Notes: generated by a model not told the origin, from the sequence alone. DNA of 64,000 nt from CAYZQE01 sp964480635 (GCA_964480635.1 CAYZQE010000002.1:1-64000), one strand, 5' to 3'; shown: positions 1 through 8,453, numbered from the stretch's first letter. Made by a program: numbers and translations.

Positions 1-951
1 CCTAATGAAGCTATTTTAATAAACACTCTCACCTTACAAGAAGCTAAAGATAGTTCTGCTGTCGAAAACATTATCACTACTCATGATGAGCTGTATCAAG
101 CAGAACTGTTTATTCACGAATCTAATAACCCTGCTTCTAAAGAGGTACGTGACTATGCAATTGCTTTAAAACAAAGCTTTCAGCGTATACGAGTCCATAA
201 AATTATTCGTTTAAGCGATATTTTATCCATTCAACAAACGTTAGAAAAAAACAATGCAGGTTTACGTAAAGTACCAGGTACTACTTTAATAAATGAATTG
301 ACCAGAAAAACGATTTATACCCCACCACAAGATGCAACTGAAATTGAACGGTTAATGCTCAATTTAATTGACTATATTAACCAACAAGACACTCAAAATT
401 TAGACCCTTTAGTTAAAATGGCTCTTATTCACCATCAATTTGAAAGCATTCACCCTTTTTATGATGGCAATGGGCGTACTGGCCGCATTATCAATATTCT
501 TTATCTTGTCGCTCAAAACTTACTCGATATTCCCGTACTTTATTTAAGTCGCTTTATTATTCAAAACAAAGATGAATATTATCGACAGTTGCAAAATGTG
601 CGTCAGAGTCAAAACTGGGAGCCTTGGCTTCTTTTTATGCTGGATGCCATTACTCAAACGTCACAACAAACGATTGTTTTAATACAAAAAATAAAGCACT
701 TAATGATGCAATATAAACATGATATTCGACAAAACTTACCTAAAATTTATCGCCAAGAGTTGATTAACAACCTTTTCAGCCATCCTTATACTAAAATTGA
801 TTTTATTATGGATGACTTAAATGTTAGTCGAATCACTGCCACAAAATATTTAAAACAATTAGTTGGGGCTGGGTTTTTAGCCCAGAAAAAACTAGGGCGC
901 AATAATTATTATATCAACGTCCCTTTATTAAACATTCTCTCAAACACCTAA
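1..951 (+). CDS. Fic family protein, 5' end cut by window edge
   Basis: The frame is open from base 1, so the true start lies outside. The Fic catalytic motif is complete at 451-486 (HPFYDGNGRTGR), with the His base and the phosphate-binding Gly-Asn-Gly-Arg loop. Upstream, at 52-69, the residues SSAVEN match the (S/T)xxxE(G/N) inhibitory helix, here N-terminal to the catalytic core as in class II Fic proteins. The last 60 or so residues look like a winged-helix DNA-binding domain. Fic enzymes usually transfer AMP from ATP to a hydroxyl group on a protein; the target here is unknown. The intact inhibitory motif suggests a self-restrained enzyme rather than a constitutive toxin. I see no antitoxin gene downstream. 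Confidence 0.9.
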   Translation, partial: PNEAILINTLTLQEAKDSSAVENIITTHDELYQAELFIHESNNPASKEVRDYAIALKQSFQRIRVHKIIRLSDILSIQQTLEKNNAGLRKVPGTTLINELTRKTIYTPPQDATEIERLMLNLIDYINQQDTQNLDPLVKMALIHHQFESIHPFYDGNGRTGRIINILYLVAQNLLDIPVLYLSRFIIQNKDEYYRQLQNVRQSQNWEPWLLFMLDAITQTSQQTIVLIQKIKHLMMQYKHDIRQNLPKIYRQELINNLFSHPYTKIDFIMDDLNVSRITATKYLKQLVGAGFLAQKKLGRNNYYINVPLLNILSNT

Positions 952-971
952 TTCACTTGTAACCATCCTTC

Positions 972-1002
972 TTAAGCGTAAAATTCTGCGTTTTGAGCTT
1001 AA
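972..1002 (+). terminator. Imperfect hairpin after fic
   Basis: TTAAGC-GT-AAAA pairs with TTTT-GA-GCTTAA around a 7-base loop, with one internal mismatch block. It sits between the fic stop and the grxC start, only 4 bases from the grxC ATG. It could end fic transcription or fold over the grxC start region. There is no clear T-tail. Confidence 0.3.
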
Positions 1003-1006
1003 CCTT

Positions 1007-1267
1007 ATGGCCTCTATCACCATTTACAGCACAGGCACTTGCCCTATTTGCGACAAAACCAAAACTTTTTTAACAAAAAAGAATATCCCATACGATGAAG
1101 TTCGCTTAGACCAAGACCAAAGCGCGCACCGCGAATTTGCTCAAATCACCAATGGCGCTCGCACCGTTCCGCAAATTATTATTGATGGCAAATGGATTGG
1201 CAGTTTTGCTGAACTGACTGAATTACACATGGATGATGAGCTAGACCAATACATGATTACTGATTAA
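1007..1267 (+). CDS. grxC: Glutaredoxin 3 (GrxC-type)
   Basis: An 86-residue thioredoxin-fold protein with the dithiol active site CPIC at residues 12-15, the cis-proline TVP loop near residue 54 and the glutathione-binding Gly-Ser-Phe segment near residue 66. Glutaredoxins use glutathione to reduce protein disulfides and mixed disulfides in the cytoplasm. CPIC differs from the more common CPYC but keeps both cysteines, so a dithiol mechanism remains possible. Length fits the GrxC family. The next gene starts 9 bp downstream, so it may share a transcript with the glycosyltransferase, but no functional link is evident. Confidence 0.9.
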   Translation: MASITIYSTGTCPICDKTKTFLTKKNIPYDEVRLDQDQSAHREFAQITNGARTVPQIIIDGKWIGSFAELTELHMDDELDQYMITD

Positions 1268-1276
1268 GTTATTACT

Positions 1277-2113
1277 GTGAGTATTAGCGTTGTTATCCCT
1301 GTTTATAACAGACCGATTGAACTCTTGAGAGCTGTTGATTCGGTTATAAACCAAACCATCCCTGTTAATGAAATTATCATTATTGATGATGGCTCAGATG
1401 ATGATACCGTTAAAACAATTCTAAGTTTACAGCAACAAAACCCAGCAATAATCAAAGTCATCACCCAGAGCAATCAAGGTGTTAGTGCCGCTCGAAACCG
1501 AGGTATTAAAATAGCTCAGGGCGATTGGATTGCCTTTTTAGATTCTGATGATGAATGGCTGCCTAATAAAGTCGATGCCTTTTTAAAACACATTAATCAA
1601 CACGCTGACTGCCAATTATTTCATTCGGATGAAATTTGGATTAGAAACGGTGTGCGCGTTAACGCCATGAAAAAACACAAAAAACGTGGGGGTATGATCT
1701 TTAATCACTGCTTACCTCTATGCGTTATTTCACCGTCAGCGAGTATTTTACATAAAGCACTATTTAAAAAAGTAGGCTTATTTGATGAAAGCTTACCTGC
1801 TTGTGAAGATTATGATTTATGGTTACGCCTTTGCCACAATACGCCTGTTTGCTTTAGTGAAGAGCCCTTAATTAAAAAATACGGGGGGCATGATGACCAG
1901 CTTTCAGCCAAATATTGGGGGATGGATCGTTTTAGAATTAAAGCATTAAATTCGCTATTAAAACAAAACGTATTAAGTAAACAAGACCAAAATGATGCTG
2001 CCGCCATGTTATGCAAAAAAACTAAAATTCTTCTAAAAGGCGCTAAAAAGCATAATAATGTAGCGATTATCGAAGAGTTTACCCCTATTTTAAACCACTA
2101 TGATTGCAGCTAA
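1277..2113 (+). CDS. Family 2 glycosyltransferase
   Basis: A 278-residue protein opening with the GT-A fold signature SVVIPVYNRPIELLRAVDS. It has the nucleotide-binding acidic stretch IIDDGSDD near residue 38 and the metal-binding DSDD near residue 90. These are typical of GT2 enzymes that move a sugar from a nucleotide sugar to an acceptor. There is no membrane segment, so it is probably cytoplasmic or peripheral. The start is GTG: it gives the first strand of the Rossmann-like domain and no ATG fits. The last 14 bases overlap the next gene, so the two are likely translated together. Sugar and acceptor cannot be read from sequence. Confidence 0.85.
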   Translation: MSISVVIPVYNRPIELLRAVDSVINQTIPVNEIIIIDDGSDDDTVKTILSLQQQNPAIIKVITQSNQGVSAARNRGIKIAQGDWIAFLDSDDEWLPNKVDAFLKHINQHADCQLFHSDEIWIRNGVRVNAMKKHKKRGGMIFNHCLPLCVISPSASILHKALFKKVGLFDESLPACEDYDLWLRLCHNTPVCFSEEPLIKKYGGHDDQLSAKYWGMDRFRIKALNSLLKQNVLSKQDQNDAAAMLCKKTKILLKGAKKHNNVAIIEEFTPILNHYDCS

Positions 2114-2945
2114 AACCATAAACCAAGCACTTTTAGAACAGCCAACCCATAGCATTATTGTGTGTGCCTTAGCTTGTGAAGCAAAACCATTCATCGATAC
2201 TTTTAAACTTAAAAAGCAGCGTGATATTCATGCCTTTTCTGTTTATCGGGCTGGCTCTATGGTTGTAATGGTTAGTGGACTGGGGCAAATTAACATGGCT
2301 GCCGCTGTCAACTGGTTATGTGCGTACCTTAATTCATCATCACCTCAGTTTTGGCTAAATATAGGTGTTGCAGGTCATGCAAGCGCCGATATTGGCGATT
2401 TATTTTGTATTCATAAAATAACCGCACAACAGCAATCCCTTTATCCCACTAAATGGCTAAGGCATAAAATAGCCTTAGAGCAGCTTAGTACCTTTAATGG
2501 CGAAGAAACTGGCTATAAAAAACGGGGTTTATATGACATGGAGGGTTTTGCTTTTTACCAAGCCGCCACACGCTTTAAGCAGCAAGAATGCGTGCAGTGT
2601 TTAAAAGTGGTCTCTGATAACAAAAATCACGCTATCAATAAAGATAAGCAGTTTATCTCTGAGCTTATTGCTCGAAATATGGATGCAATTTTAGCGTTTA
2701 TAACATTACATACTTCGGCAATAGCTCAACATTATGATGAGCCATTGCTTGTTGAATGGCAGCAAACATTAATGCAAAACATTCATTTTAGTTATAGCCA
2801 GCAAGTGCAATTATCCAAGTTCTGTCAAGCCATGCAGAGCCATTGCATGGCGGTTGAAACGCTTAATTTTAAAGACTTGAATGAAGCTAAAGAGGTTTTA
2901 AAATACTTGAAAATGTCGCTTGCTCAGATGGCAGTTGAGATATGA
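2100..2945 (+). CDS. Nucleoside phosphorylase-superfamily protein
   Basis: A 281-residue protein related to the MTA/SAH nucleosidase and purine phosphorylase family. The sequence shows the early glycine-rich strand VVMVSGLGQINMAAAV, NIGVAGHA near residue 97, a DMEGFAFY segment equivalent to the MTAN substrate-binding Met-Glu, and VVSDN carrying the catalytic-type Asp. About 90 residues after that core are extra and look helical. Family members cleave N-glycosidic bonds of nucleosides, by phosphate or by water. It overlaps the upstream glycosyltransferase and lies next to a spore-photoproduct-lyase-like gene, so a role in handling a modified nucleoside is an inference. HpnG-type hopanoid phosphorylase was considered, but no hopanoid gene is nearby. 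Confidence 0.7.
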   Translation: MIAAKTINQALLEQPTHSIIVCALACEAKPFIDTFKLKKQRDIHAFSVYRAGSMVVMVSGLGQINMAAAVNWLCAYLNSSSPQFWLNIGVAGHASADIGDLFCIHKITAQQQSLYPTKWLRHKIALEQLSTFNGEETGYKKRGLYDMEGFAFYQAATRFKQQECVQCLKVVSDNKNHAINKDKQFISELIARNMDAILAFITLHTSAIAQHYDEPLLVEWQQTLMQNIHFSYSQQVQLSKFCQAMQSHCMAVETLNFKDLNEAKEVLKYLKMSLAQMAVEI

Positions 2946-3025
2946 AGTCACTCTCGTTTTTTATCATACTGTTCACATTGCGCACGCTCACTAAGACAGC
3001 TAACAGCTTTAGGAGCGCGCATTAA
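2942..3025 (+). CDS. Possible 27-residue coupled small protein
   Basis: An ATG overlaps the TGA of the phosphorylase gene as ATGA. It opens a 27-codon frame beginning MKSLSFFIILF, hydrophobic at first and then basic, which ends one base before the next gene's ATG. The exact tiling between two stop/start signals suggests translational coupling, but such a short frame can arise by chance. Nothing is recognised in it. Confidence 0.25.
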   Translation: MKSLSFFIILFTLRTLTKTANSFRSAH

Positions 3026-3026
3026 T

Positions 3027-4019
3027 ATGGTCGATATCGTTTATGTTGAAAATGAAGTTCGTGAGCACCCTCGAACACTTTCTATTTTAAAGCGCTTAAA
3101 AAACGCAACCGTCGTCGAAATTGATCGTTATAGCGAAGTTTTTAACCCAAAATCACAAAATTTTCGATTACAAAAAAACAATCCTGCTTTAATCATTGCG
3201 AAAAAGCATAAAGGCTTTGTGCTGCCCACGCCCGAAGGCTATGGCGTGGGTAGTGATAAAAACTTTTACTTTTCGCATATGCTTAATTGCCTATACGATT
3301 GCCGCTATTGTTTTTTACAGGGCATGTACCAATCAGCGCATTATTTGCTGTTTGTAAATTACGAAGATTTTTTCACTGACATCAAACAAATAGCCGCTGC
3401 ACAACCCAAAGAAGATTATTGGTTTTTTTCAGGTTACGATTGCGATAGCCTAGCTATGGAACCGATTAGCCATTTTAGTGATTATGCCATTGATGCCTTT
3501 GCTGATATCCCAAATGCTTATTTAGAATTACGCACTAAGAGCACTCAAATTCGTCATTTGCTTACAAAGTCACCCAATGCAAAGGTCATCCCTGCCTTTA
3601 GCTTTACCGATGATGTTAGCCATAAACAATTAGAAAAAGGCGTGCCGACTATCGCTAAACGCATTGCCGCAATGAAAAAACTACAAGACCATGGTTGGCA
3701 ACTGGGTTTAAGGCTTGACCCTTTGGTTTATCATCCCGAATATCAGCAAAGCTTTAAACAATTATTGAAACAGGTTTTTAGTAGCCTTGACGTCTCTAAT
3801 ATTCATTCAGTCTCCTTAGGCGTGTTTCGCCTACCCAAGCAAACTTTTAAAAACATGCTGAATTTATACCCACAAGAAAAGTTATTTAACCAATCTTTTG
3901 ATAGCAAAAACAATATGATAAGTTATGAACAGAGCCGCGAAGATGAGATGATGGATTTTTGCACTCAAGAGCTTTTAAAATACATAAAAAAAGAGCAATT
4001 ATTCCCCTGCCAGTTTTAA
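3027..4019 (+). CDS. Spore photoproduct lyase-like radical SAM protein
   Basis: A 330-residue radical SAM protein with the 4Fe-4S motif CLYDCRYC (CxxxCxxC) near residue 90, a following FLQG segment and a DYWFFSGYDCDSLAMEP region, as in the spore photoproduct lyase (SPL) family. SPL splits the 5-thyminyl-5,6-dihydrothymine dimer in Bacillus spores. Relatives are common in non-sporulating proteobacteria, where their substrate is less certain. The start is supported by AGGAG at 3011-3015. The gene follows the phosphorylase closely, and an SDR gene lies 80 bp downstream. A DNA-repair or modified-thymine role is likely from family membership but not proven. Confidence 0.8.
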   Translation: MVDIVYVENEVREHPRTLSILKRLKNATVVEIDRYSEVFNPKSQNFRLQKNNPALIIAKKHKGFVLPTPEGYGVGSDKNFYFSHMLNCLYDCRYCFLQGMYQSAHYLLFVNYEDFFTDIKQIAAAQPKEDYWFFSGYDCDSLAMEPISHFSDYAIDAFADIPNAYLELRTKSTQIRHLLTKSPNAKVIPAFSFTDDVSHKQLEKGVPTIAKRIAAMKKLQDHGWQLGLRLDPLVYHPEYQQSFKQLLKQVFSSLDVSNIHSVSLGVFRLPKQTFKNMLNLYPQEKLFNQSFDSKNNMISYEQSREDEMMDFCTQELLKYIKKEQLFPCQF

Positions 4020-4100
4020 CTAACACTTACTTAGCGCTATAAAATACACCATCAATCAACAATAGGATATTATAAGGTTTTTGCCTATGGCTAAGCCTTT

Positions 4101-4820
4101 ATGAGCAAGCTTAATAACACCATTTTAATCACTGGCTCAAGTTCTGGCATTGGCGAACAATGCGCAAAAGCCTGTCTCAATAATGGCTATAAAGTGATCG
4201 GTTTAGCCAGAGATTTTACAAAATCTAGCTTACAGCACAAAAACTATACGTCTGTTACTTGTGACCTCAATAAAGTAAAACAACTAGAGTTAACGGTTAA
4301 AGACATTATAAAGCAGCATCAACCCCATCATTTTTTACACAGTGCTGGTTTTGGTCGGTTTGGTTCATTAGAACAATTTTCATCGGCTCAAATTCAACAG
4401 CTTATTCAAGTTAATTTAGTCAGCGCCATTCTCATTAGCCGACTCCTTTTACCTAGCTTTAGACAATCGTCTCATTCAAAAATGATTTTTATGGGGTCTG
4501 AATCGGCCCTAACTGCTGGTAAAAAAGGGGCTGTATATTGTGCCAGCAAATTTGGTTTACGTGGTTTCGTACAAGCATTACGCGAAGATTGTGCTGCTGA
4601 TCAAATTGGTGTGAGTTTAGTAAACCCTGGCATGGTCGATAGCCCCTTTTTTAATTCACTCGATTTTCGCCCCGGCACAGATAAATCTCACTCGATTAAA
4701 CCTTCAGATATTGCTGATATCGTGTTATTTATACTATCTTCATCATCACATTTTGTAATAGATGAAATTAATTGCTCTCCAGCCATAAAGAACATTGATT
4801 TTTCTAAAAAAGCAGAATAG
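4101..4820 (+). CDS. Short-chain dehydrogenase/reductase (SDR)
   Basis: A 239-residue classical SDR. It shows the N-terminal dinucleotide-binding TGSSSGIGEQ, an acidic CDLN step after strand 3, the HSAGFGRFG segment replacing the usual NNAG, a catalytic Ser (MGSESA) and the YCASK active-site pair, followed by the PGMVDSPF loop. It therefore likely oxidises or reduces an alcohol/carbonyl with NAD(P). The substrate cannot be deduced. It lies 80 bp after the SPL-like gene and 45 bp before cysB, all on the plus strand. Confidence 0.85.
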   Translation: MSKLNNTILITGSSSGIGEQCAKACLNNGYKVIGLARDFTKSSLQHKNYTSVTCDLNKVKQLELTVKDIIKQHQPHHFLHSAGFGRFGSLEQFSSAQIQQLIQVNLVSAILISRLLLPSFRQSSHSKMIFMGSESALTAGKKGAVYCASKFGLRGFVQALREDCAADQIGVSLVNPGMVDSPFFNSLDFRPGTDKSHSIKPSDIADIVLFILSSSSHFVIDEINCSPAIKNIDFSKKAE

Positions 4821-4865
4821 TCTGCCTTTATAATCCTATAACAATTATTTAATCATAAACAACCC

Positions 4866-5858
4866 GTGAAATTACAACAATTACGCTTTTTAAGTGCTGT
4901 CGTCCGCAATAATTTAAATGTTTCTGCAGCGGCAAATGAACTCTACACTTCGCAACCCGGTGTTAGTCATCAGATAAAACTATTAGAAGAAGAGCTCGAC
5001 ATCGAAATCTTTGAGCGTTCGGGGAAAAAACTCACCGGTATTACAGCCGCTGGGTATGCCGTGTTAGAACATGTCGATGAATTGCTAACCAATGTTAAAA
5101 GCATTAAACAGGCTGCCGAAGAGTATAGTAAGTTTAATAAAGGCACCTTATCCATTGCCACAACGCATACTCAAGCCAAGTATGTTTTACCCCAAGTGAT
5201 TAAACAATTTAAACAAATGTACCCCCATATTGATTTACTGATTCACCAAGGTAACCCTCGTGAAATGTGTAAAATGGCTGCCAGCAACCAAGTTGATTTT
5301 GTCATCGCAACTGAAAGCTTAGATGACTTTGATGAATTACAAACCATTCCATGTTATCAATGGAACCGCTATGTCACCGTTCCACATCAACATAGCTTAG
5401 CCAATAAAAAAGATTTAACACTAGCTGATATTGCTGCTTTTCCGGTACTGACTTATTTAATGGGCATTTGTAATCAATCTCAAATGTCAGAAGCATTTGA
5501 TGCTGCACATTTATCGCCTAATGTTGTTTTCACTGCGACTGATTCTGATATTTTAAAAACCTATGTTTCTTTAGACTTTGGTGTCGGCATTATTGCTGAA
5601 ATGGCTTGCGATGAAGAGACTCACAAAAAATTTAGCCTGACATATTGTGGCCACCTATTCCCAAATAGTGTGAATAAAGTTGGTTTTAGGCATTCACGGC
5701 ATATCCCTGAGCATCAAATTGCCTTTATTAACTTACTAGCGCCACAATTTACAACGGCATTGCTAGAAGATATTATCCATACTAAAGACAAGCAACGCCG
5801 CAAAGATAAAATTAATTCTTATCCTGTTCGCTTCTTCTCAGAACACGAAACAAATTAA
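4866..5858 (+). CDS. cysB: CysB-type LysR regulator of sulfur assimilation
   Basis: A 330-residue LysR-family protein. The N-terminal winged helix includes LYTSQPGVSHQIKLLEEEL. The effector domain begins with SIATTHTQAKYVLP, a strong CysB/Cbl signature in which the Thr residues bind sulfate or N-acetylserine. CysB activates sulfate uptake and cysteine biosynthesis genes when N-acetylserine accumulates. The start is GTG at 4866; it gives the standard MKLQQLRFL opening. Length is close to the 324 residues of E. coli CysB. Its stop codon overlaps the probable start of the following CAP-domain gene. No cys structural genes are in the window. Confidence 0.92.
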   Translation: MKLQQLRFLSAVVRNNLNVSAAANELYTSQPGVSHQIKLLEEELDIEIFERSGKKLTGITAAGYAVLEHVDELLTNVKSIKQAAEEYSKFNKGTLSIATTHTQAKYVLPQVIKQFKQMYPHIDLLIHQGNPREMCKMAASNQVDFVIATESLDDFDELQTIPCYQWNRYVTVPHQHSLANKKDLTLADIAAFPVLTYLMGICNQSQMSEAFDAAHLSPNVVFTATDSDILKTYVSLDFGVGIIAEMACDEETHKKFSLTYCGHLFPNSVNKVGFRHSRHIPEHQIAFINLLAPQFTTALLEDIIHTKDKQRRKDKINSYPVRFFSEHETN

Positions 5859-7065
5859 AAATATCGCGTTAGTTTTAGCCTGCTTTGTTGTATCAATAAG
5901 TGATGCTGACATATCAATTAATCAGGATTTTAAATATTTAAATCAAATCCGCCAAGAAGCCAACCTCATCCCTTTTAAGTGGAATGAGCAACTTGCCAAA
6001 ACGGCTCAAAACCATGCTGATTATCTCACCCATAATAATCGCCATGGTCATCATGAACAAAAAAACTCTACTTATTTTACTGGCGAATGGGTAACGCAAC
6101 GAGCCATAGCATCACATTACCCTAACCGTATGGTGAGCGAAAATGTCACCTCAAAATCGGGGGATAATCTCTTTTATAAACCCATCGATAGCTTAATGAG
6201 CGCCATATACCATCGCTTTGGGTTTTTAGACTTAAGCAATAATGAAGTGGGTATCGGGCATAAGCATGGCTCGATGAATTCTTATGTTTACGTTATGGGT
6301 GATTCGACTATCACTCAACTTTGTGCTCAACCTGATTTCACTGGTTTTGGAGAATATAACTTTAAAATTTGCGCTGACGAAAATAAACGCATCGAAAAAC
6401 ATTTAGTTGAAGCCAATAAACACAAAGCACAGTCTCGTAACCCTAAAATCATTCTTTGGCCGGCTAAACAGGCAAAAGATATACCACCTGTTTTTTATCA
6501 AGAAAGCCCTGACCCATTACCTCATCACAGCGTCTCTGCTTATCCTGTTTCTATACAGTTTAATCCTGCTTTTTTTAAAAAGCCGCCAAAGCTCATCTCT
6601 TTCAGCCTACAACAATCGGATACTAAAAAAACGTTAAGGGCCATTAAAGTAATGAACCAAGATAACGACCCCAACAAACTCTTTAGCCCTTATCAACATG
6701 CTTTGTTTCCTAAACAACGATTAGAGTGGAACACAAAATATACGGCAACGGTTCATTTCACTAACCTTGATAACCAAACTAACAAGCAACTATCTTGGAC
6801 TTTTCATACCCAAAAATTTAACGCACCAATATTAACTATTTTAAAGTCTGATCAAAAATTTAAAGTGATGAAAGGGCAACGTTATATTCTCTACTTTCCA
6901 CCGCGCCATGCCCAAGATACCCAAACTGCGTTAACATATCGTGATTATCAAATGGGCCTAGAACTGAACTATATCGATAAAAACACACTCAATGCTTATA
7001 TTACTAAAAATGGTAAAGCCGAAATTACCTTTCATAATAAAACCGTAGAACTATTCACTGAATAA
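5854..7065 (+). CDS. Secreted CAP-domain protein, start codon abnormal
   Basis: The frame is open from just after a stop at 5764. It has no in-frame ATG, GTG or TTG until 6130, which lies inside the CAP domain. Reading from ATT at 5854 gives MKNIALVLACFVVSISDA, a good signal peptide, then the CAP/SCP domain (LNQIRQEANLIPFKWN, NHADYL, HGHHE, SEN, GIGH). A roughly 190-residue C-terminal part has an Ig-like look. Either ATT is used as a rare start, or an ATG has been lost by mutation or a base error. With ATG here the cysB stop would not exist. CAP proteins are extracytoplasmic; their function here is unknown. A ribosome-binding site is weak. Confidence 0.65.
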   Translation: MKNIALVLACFVVSISDADISINQDFKYLNQIRQEANLIPFKWNEQLAKTAQNHADYLTHNNRHGHHEQKNSTYFTGEWVTQRAIASHYPNRMVSENVTSKSGDNLFYKPIDSLMSAIYHRFGFLDLSNNEVGIGHKHGSMNSYVYVMGDSTITQLCAQPDFTGFGEYNFKICADENKRIEKHLVEANKHKAQSRNPKIILWPAKQAKDIPPVFYQESPDPLPHHSVSAYPVSIQFNPAFFKKPPKLISFSLQQSDTKKTLRAIKVMNQDNDPNKLFSPYQHALFPKQRLEWNTKYTATVHFTNLDNQTNKQLSWTFHTQKFNAPILTILKSDQKFKVMKGQRYILYFPPRHAQDTQTALTYRDYQMGLELNYIDKNTLNAYITKNGKAEITFHNKTVELFTE

Positions 7066-7077
7066 AAAGGAATAACC

Positions 7078-7722
7078 ATGCACATTAAATTATCGCTCAG
7101 CGTCATACTACTGACTTTTGCCAGTTCAAACTTATATGCTGACAATAGCATTCCACGTTGGTATTCAGCACAACAAGAAACTGAAGGAAAGCTTGTCTTT
7201 CAAAAAAACTGCTCTGTTTGTCATGGCAATAAAGCCGAGGCAACGCTCAATTGGAAACAACCCGATGCCAATGGCCAATATCCACCGCCACCATTAGATG
7301 GCACGGCTCATGCTTGGCATCATAGTTTAGATATTTTACGCCAATCAATTCGTGATGGTGGCACTAAAATTGGCGGCTTAATGCCTGCGTTTGAAAAGGT
7401 ACTTAAACCACAAGATATGGATAAAGCCATTGCCTATTTTCAATCACAATGGTCTGATGAGTTATATGCAAAATGGAGTAAAAATTTTAACGTAGAGCCC
7501 TTAAAACAAGTTGCTCCTAATAAAGCGGCTAAAAACCCCGTTTTAAAGCGTTTAATCGAACGATTAAACGCACCTGAAATAGAGTCTATCAATAACGTTG
7601 CGAATGGGCAATTGTACGAAGTTAAAACCAAAGGGAAGATAATTTATTTAACCAAAGACGGGCGATTTGCCGTACTTGGCCAACTCATTGATTTAGAAAC
7701 AGGTAAAAACCTGTCTCAATAA
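7078..7722 (+). CDS. Cytochrome c with C-terminal DsbC N-like domain
   Basis: A 214-residue exported protein. A signal peptide of about 21 residues ends at YADN. The class I cytochrome c domain has heme motif CSVCH at residues 45-49 and a likely axial Met102 in GLMPAF. Residues from about 158 to the end resemble the N-terminal dimerisation domain of disulfide isomerase DsbC: an Ile/Glu-rich helix, then GQLYEVKTKGKIIYLTKDGR and GQLIDLETGKNL. The thioredoxin part of DsbC is absent. The protein is probably a periplasmic electron carrier that dimerises, or docks, through this domain. It lies 12 bp after the CAP gene, with GGAATAACC before its ATG, so the two are likely co-transcribed. Confidence 0.8.
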   Translation: MHIKLSLSVILLTFASSNLYADNSIPRWYSAQQETEGKLVFQKNCSVCHGNKAEATLNWKQPDANGQYPPPPLDGTAHAWHHSLDILRQSIRDGGTKIGGLMPAFEKVLKPQDMDKAIAYFQSQWSDELYAKWSKNFNVEPLKQVAPNKAAKNPVLKRLIERLNAPEIESINNVANGQLYEVKTKGKIIYLTKDGRFAVLGQLIDLETGKNLSQ

Positions 7723-7742
7723 ATTGATGTTGTCACGAATTT

Positions 7743-7768
7743 AAAGCCCACTTGTCAAAGTGGGCTTT
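7743..7768. terminator. Bidirectional terminator between convergent genes
   Basis: An 11-bp perfect stem, AAAGCCCACTT pairing with AAGTGGGCTTT, around a 4-base loop. It lies between the cytochrome gene on the plus strand and the DUF5610 gene on the minus strand, and its A/T ends give short U-runs in both directions. Confidence 0.8.
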
Positions 7769-7770
7769 AA

Positions 7771-8364
7771 CTATGTAGAGCGGTCTTGCTCTAACTCATC
7801 ACTTTTTGTAGATGCTAATTGCTCACTCATCAGTGCTTTAAAAGTAGCTAATTTTTCTTGCACTAACTCATAGGTTTTATCTATATTGCTGGCAATATCG
7901 CCTTCTAAAACATCTAGGCCACTCAAGATGGTGCGCGCTTCACCAAAACCTTGGTCTACGCCAGACGAAATTAAATCAATATAATTATTTAAAACGGTCT
8001 GATCATCTTCGCCTTGATGATTATCTCGATAAGCTTGATAACTTAATGTTGATAAACTCACAATGCGATCAGCCGTTGCTTCTGGGCTTATATCTAAACC
8101 TGAATCGTAACCCTTTTGAATAGCGTCTTCGCCTAGCTCAGGCGCCAGTTGTTCGTTAATTTTATCAATGGCTGTATTAAAAAGAAGTGTTAAGGAGTTG
8201 TCTTTTGAACCTATGCTGACTTTCGCTGATTCCATAATAGAGACATTCAACTCTGCCTTTTGCTTCTCAATTGCTGATAACTGTTCTACTTTTTTTACAG
8301 CCATAGATTCAGCCGAATCTTGTGGTACTACTGTACTTTGAACTCTTTCTATTGGCATCTGCAT
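7771..8364 (-). CDS. DUF5610 domain protein
   Basis: A 197-residue, acidic, soluble-looking protein. The middle (AIDKINEQLAPELGEDAIQ to GDIASNIDKTYELVQ) matches my memory of the DUF5610 family of gammaproteobacteria, whose function is not established. I chose ATG at 8364 over the GTG at 8379 because AGGA lies eight bases upstream of the ATG. It is convergent with the cytochrome c gene and 89 bp downstream of tmcA on the same strand. No membrane segment or signal peptide is visible. Confidence 0.7.
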   Translation of the reverse strand: MQMPIERVQSTVVPQDSAESMAVKKVEQLSAIEKQKAELNVSIMESAKVSIGSKDNSLTLLFNTAIDKINEQLAPELGEDAIQKGYDSGLDISPEATADRIVSLSTLSYQAYRDNHQGEDDQTVLNNYIDLISSGVDQGFGEARTILSGLDVLEGDIASNIDKTYELVQEKLATFKALMSEQLASTKSDELEQDRST

Positions 8365-8453
8365 TGTTCTTATCCTCACTTAAAATCATATTTATAAGGC
8401 TCCAACATTCAGAGCCTCACATTTAAGTATAGTCTAATTTTAATAATCTATGT

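Noticed and set aside
2100..4019. Hopanoid HpnG/HpnH pair (phosphorylase plus radical SAM)
   Set aside because: The radical SAM protein has SPL features, not HpnH ones, and no squalene or hopanoid gene is present.
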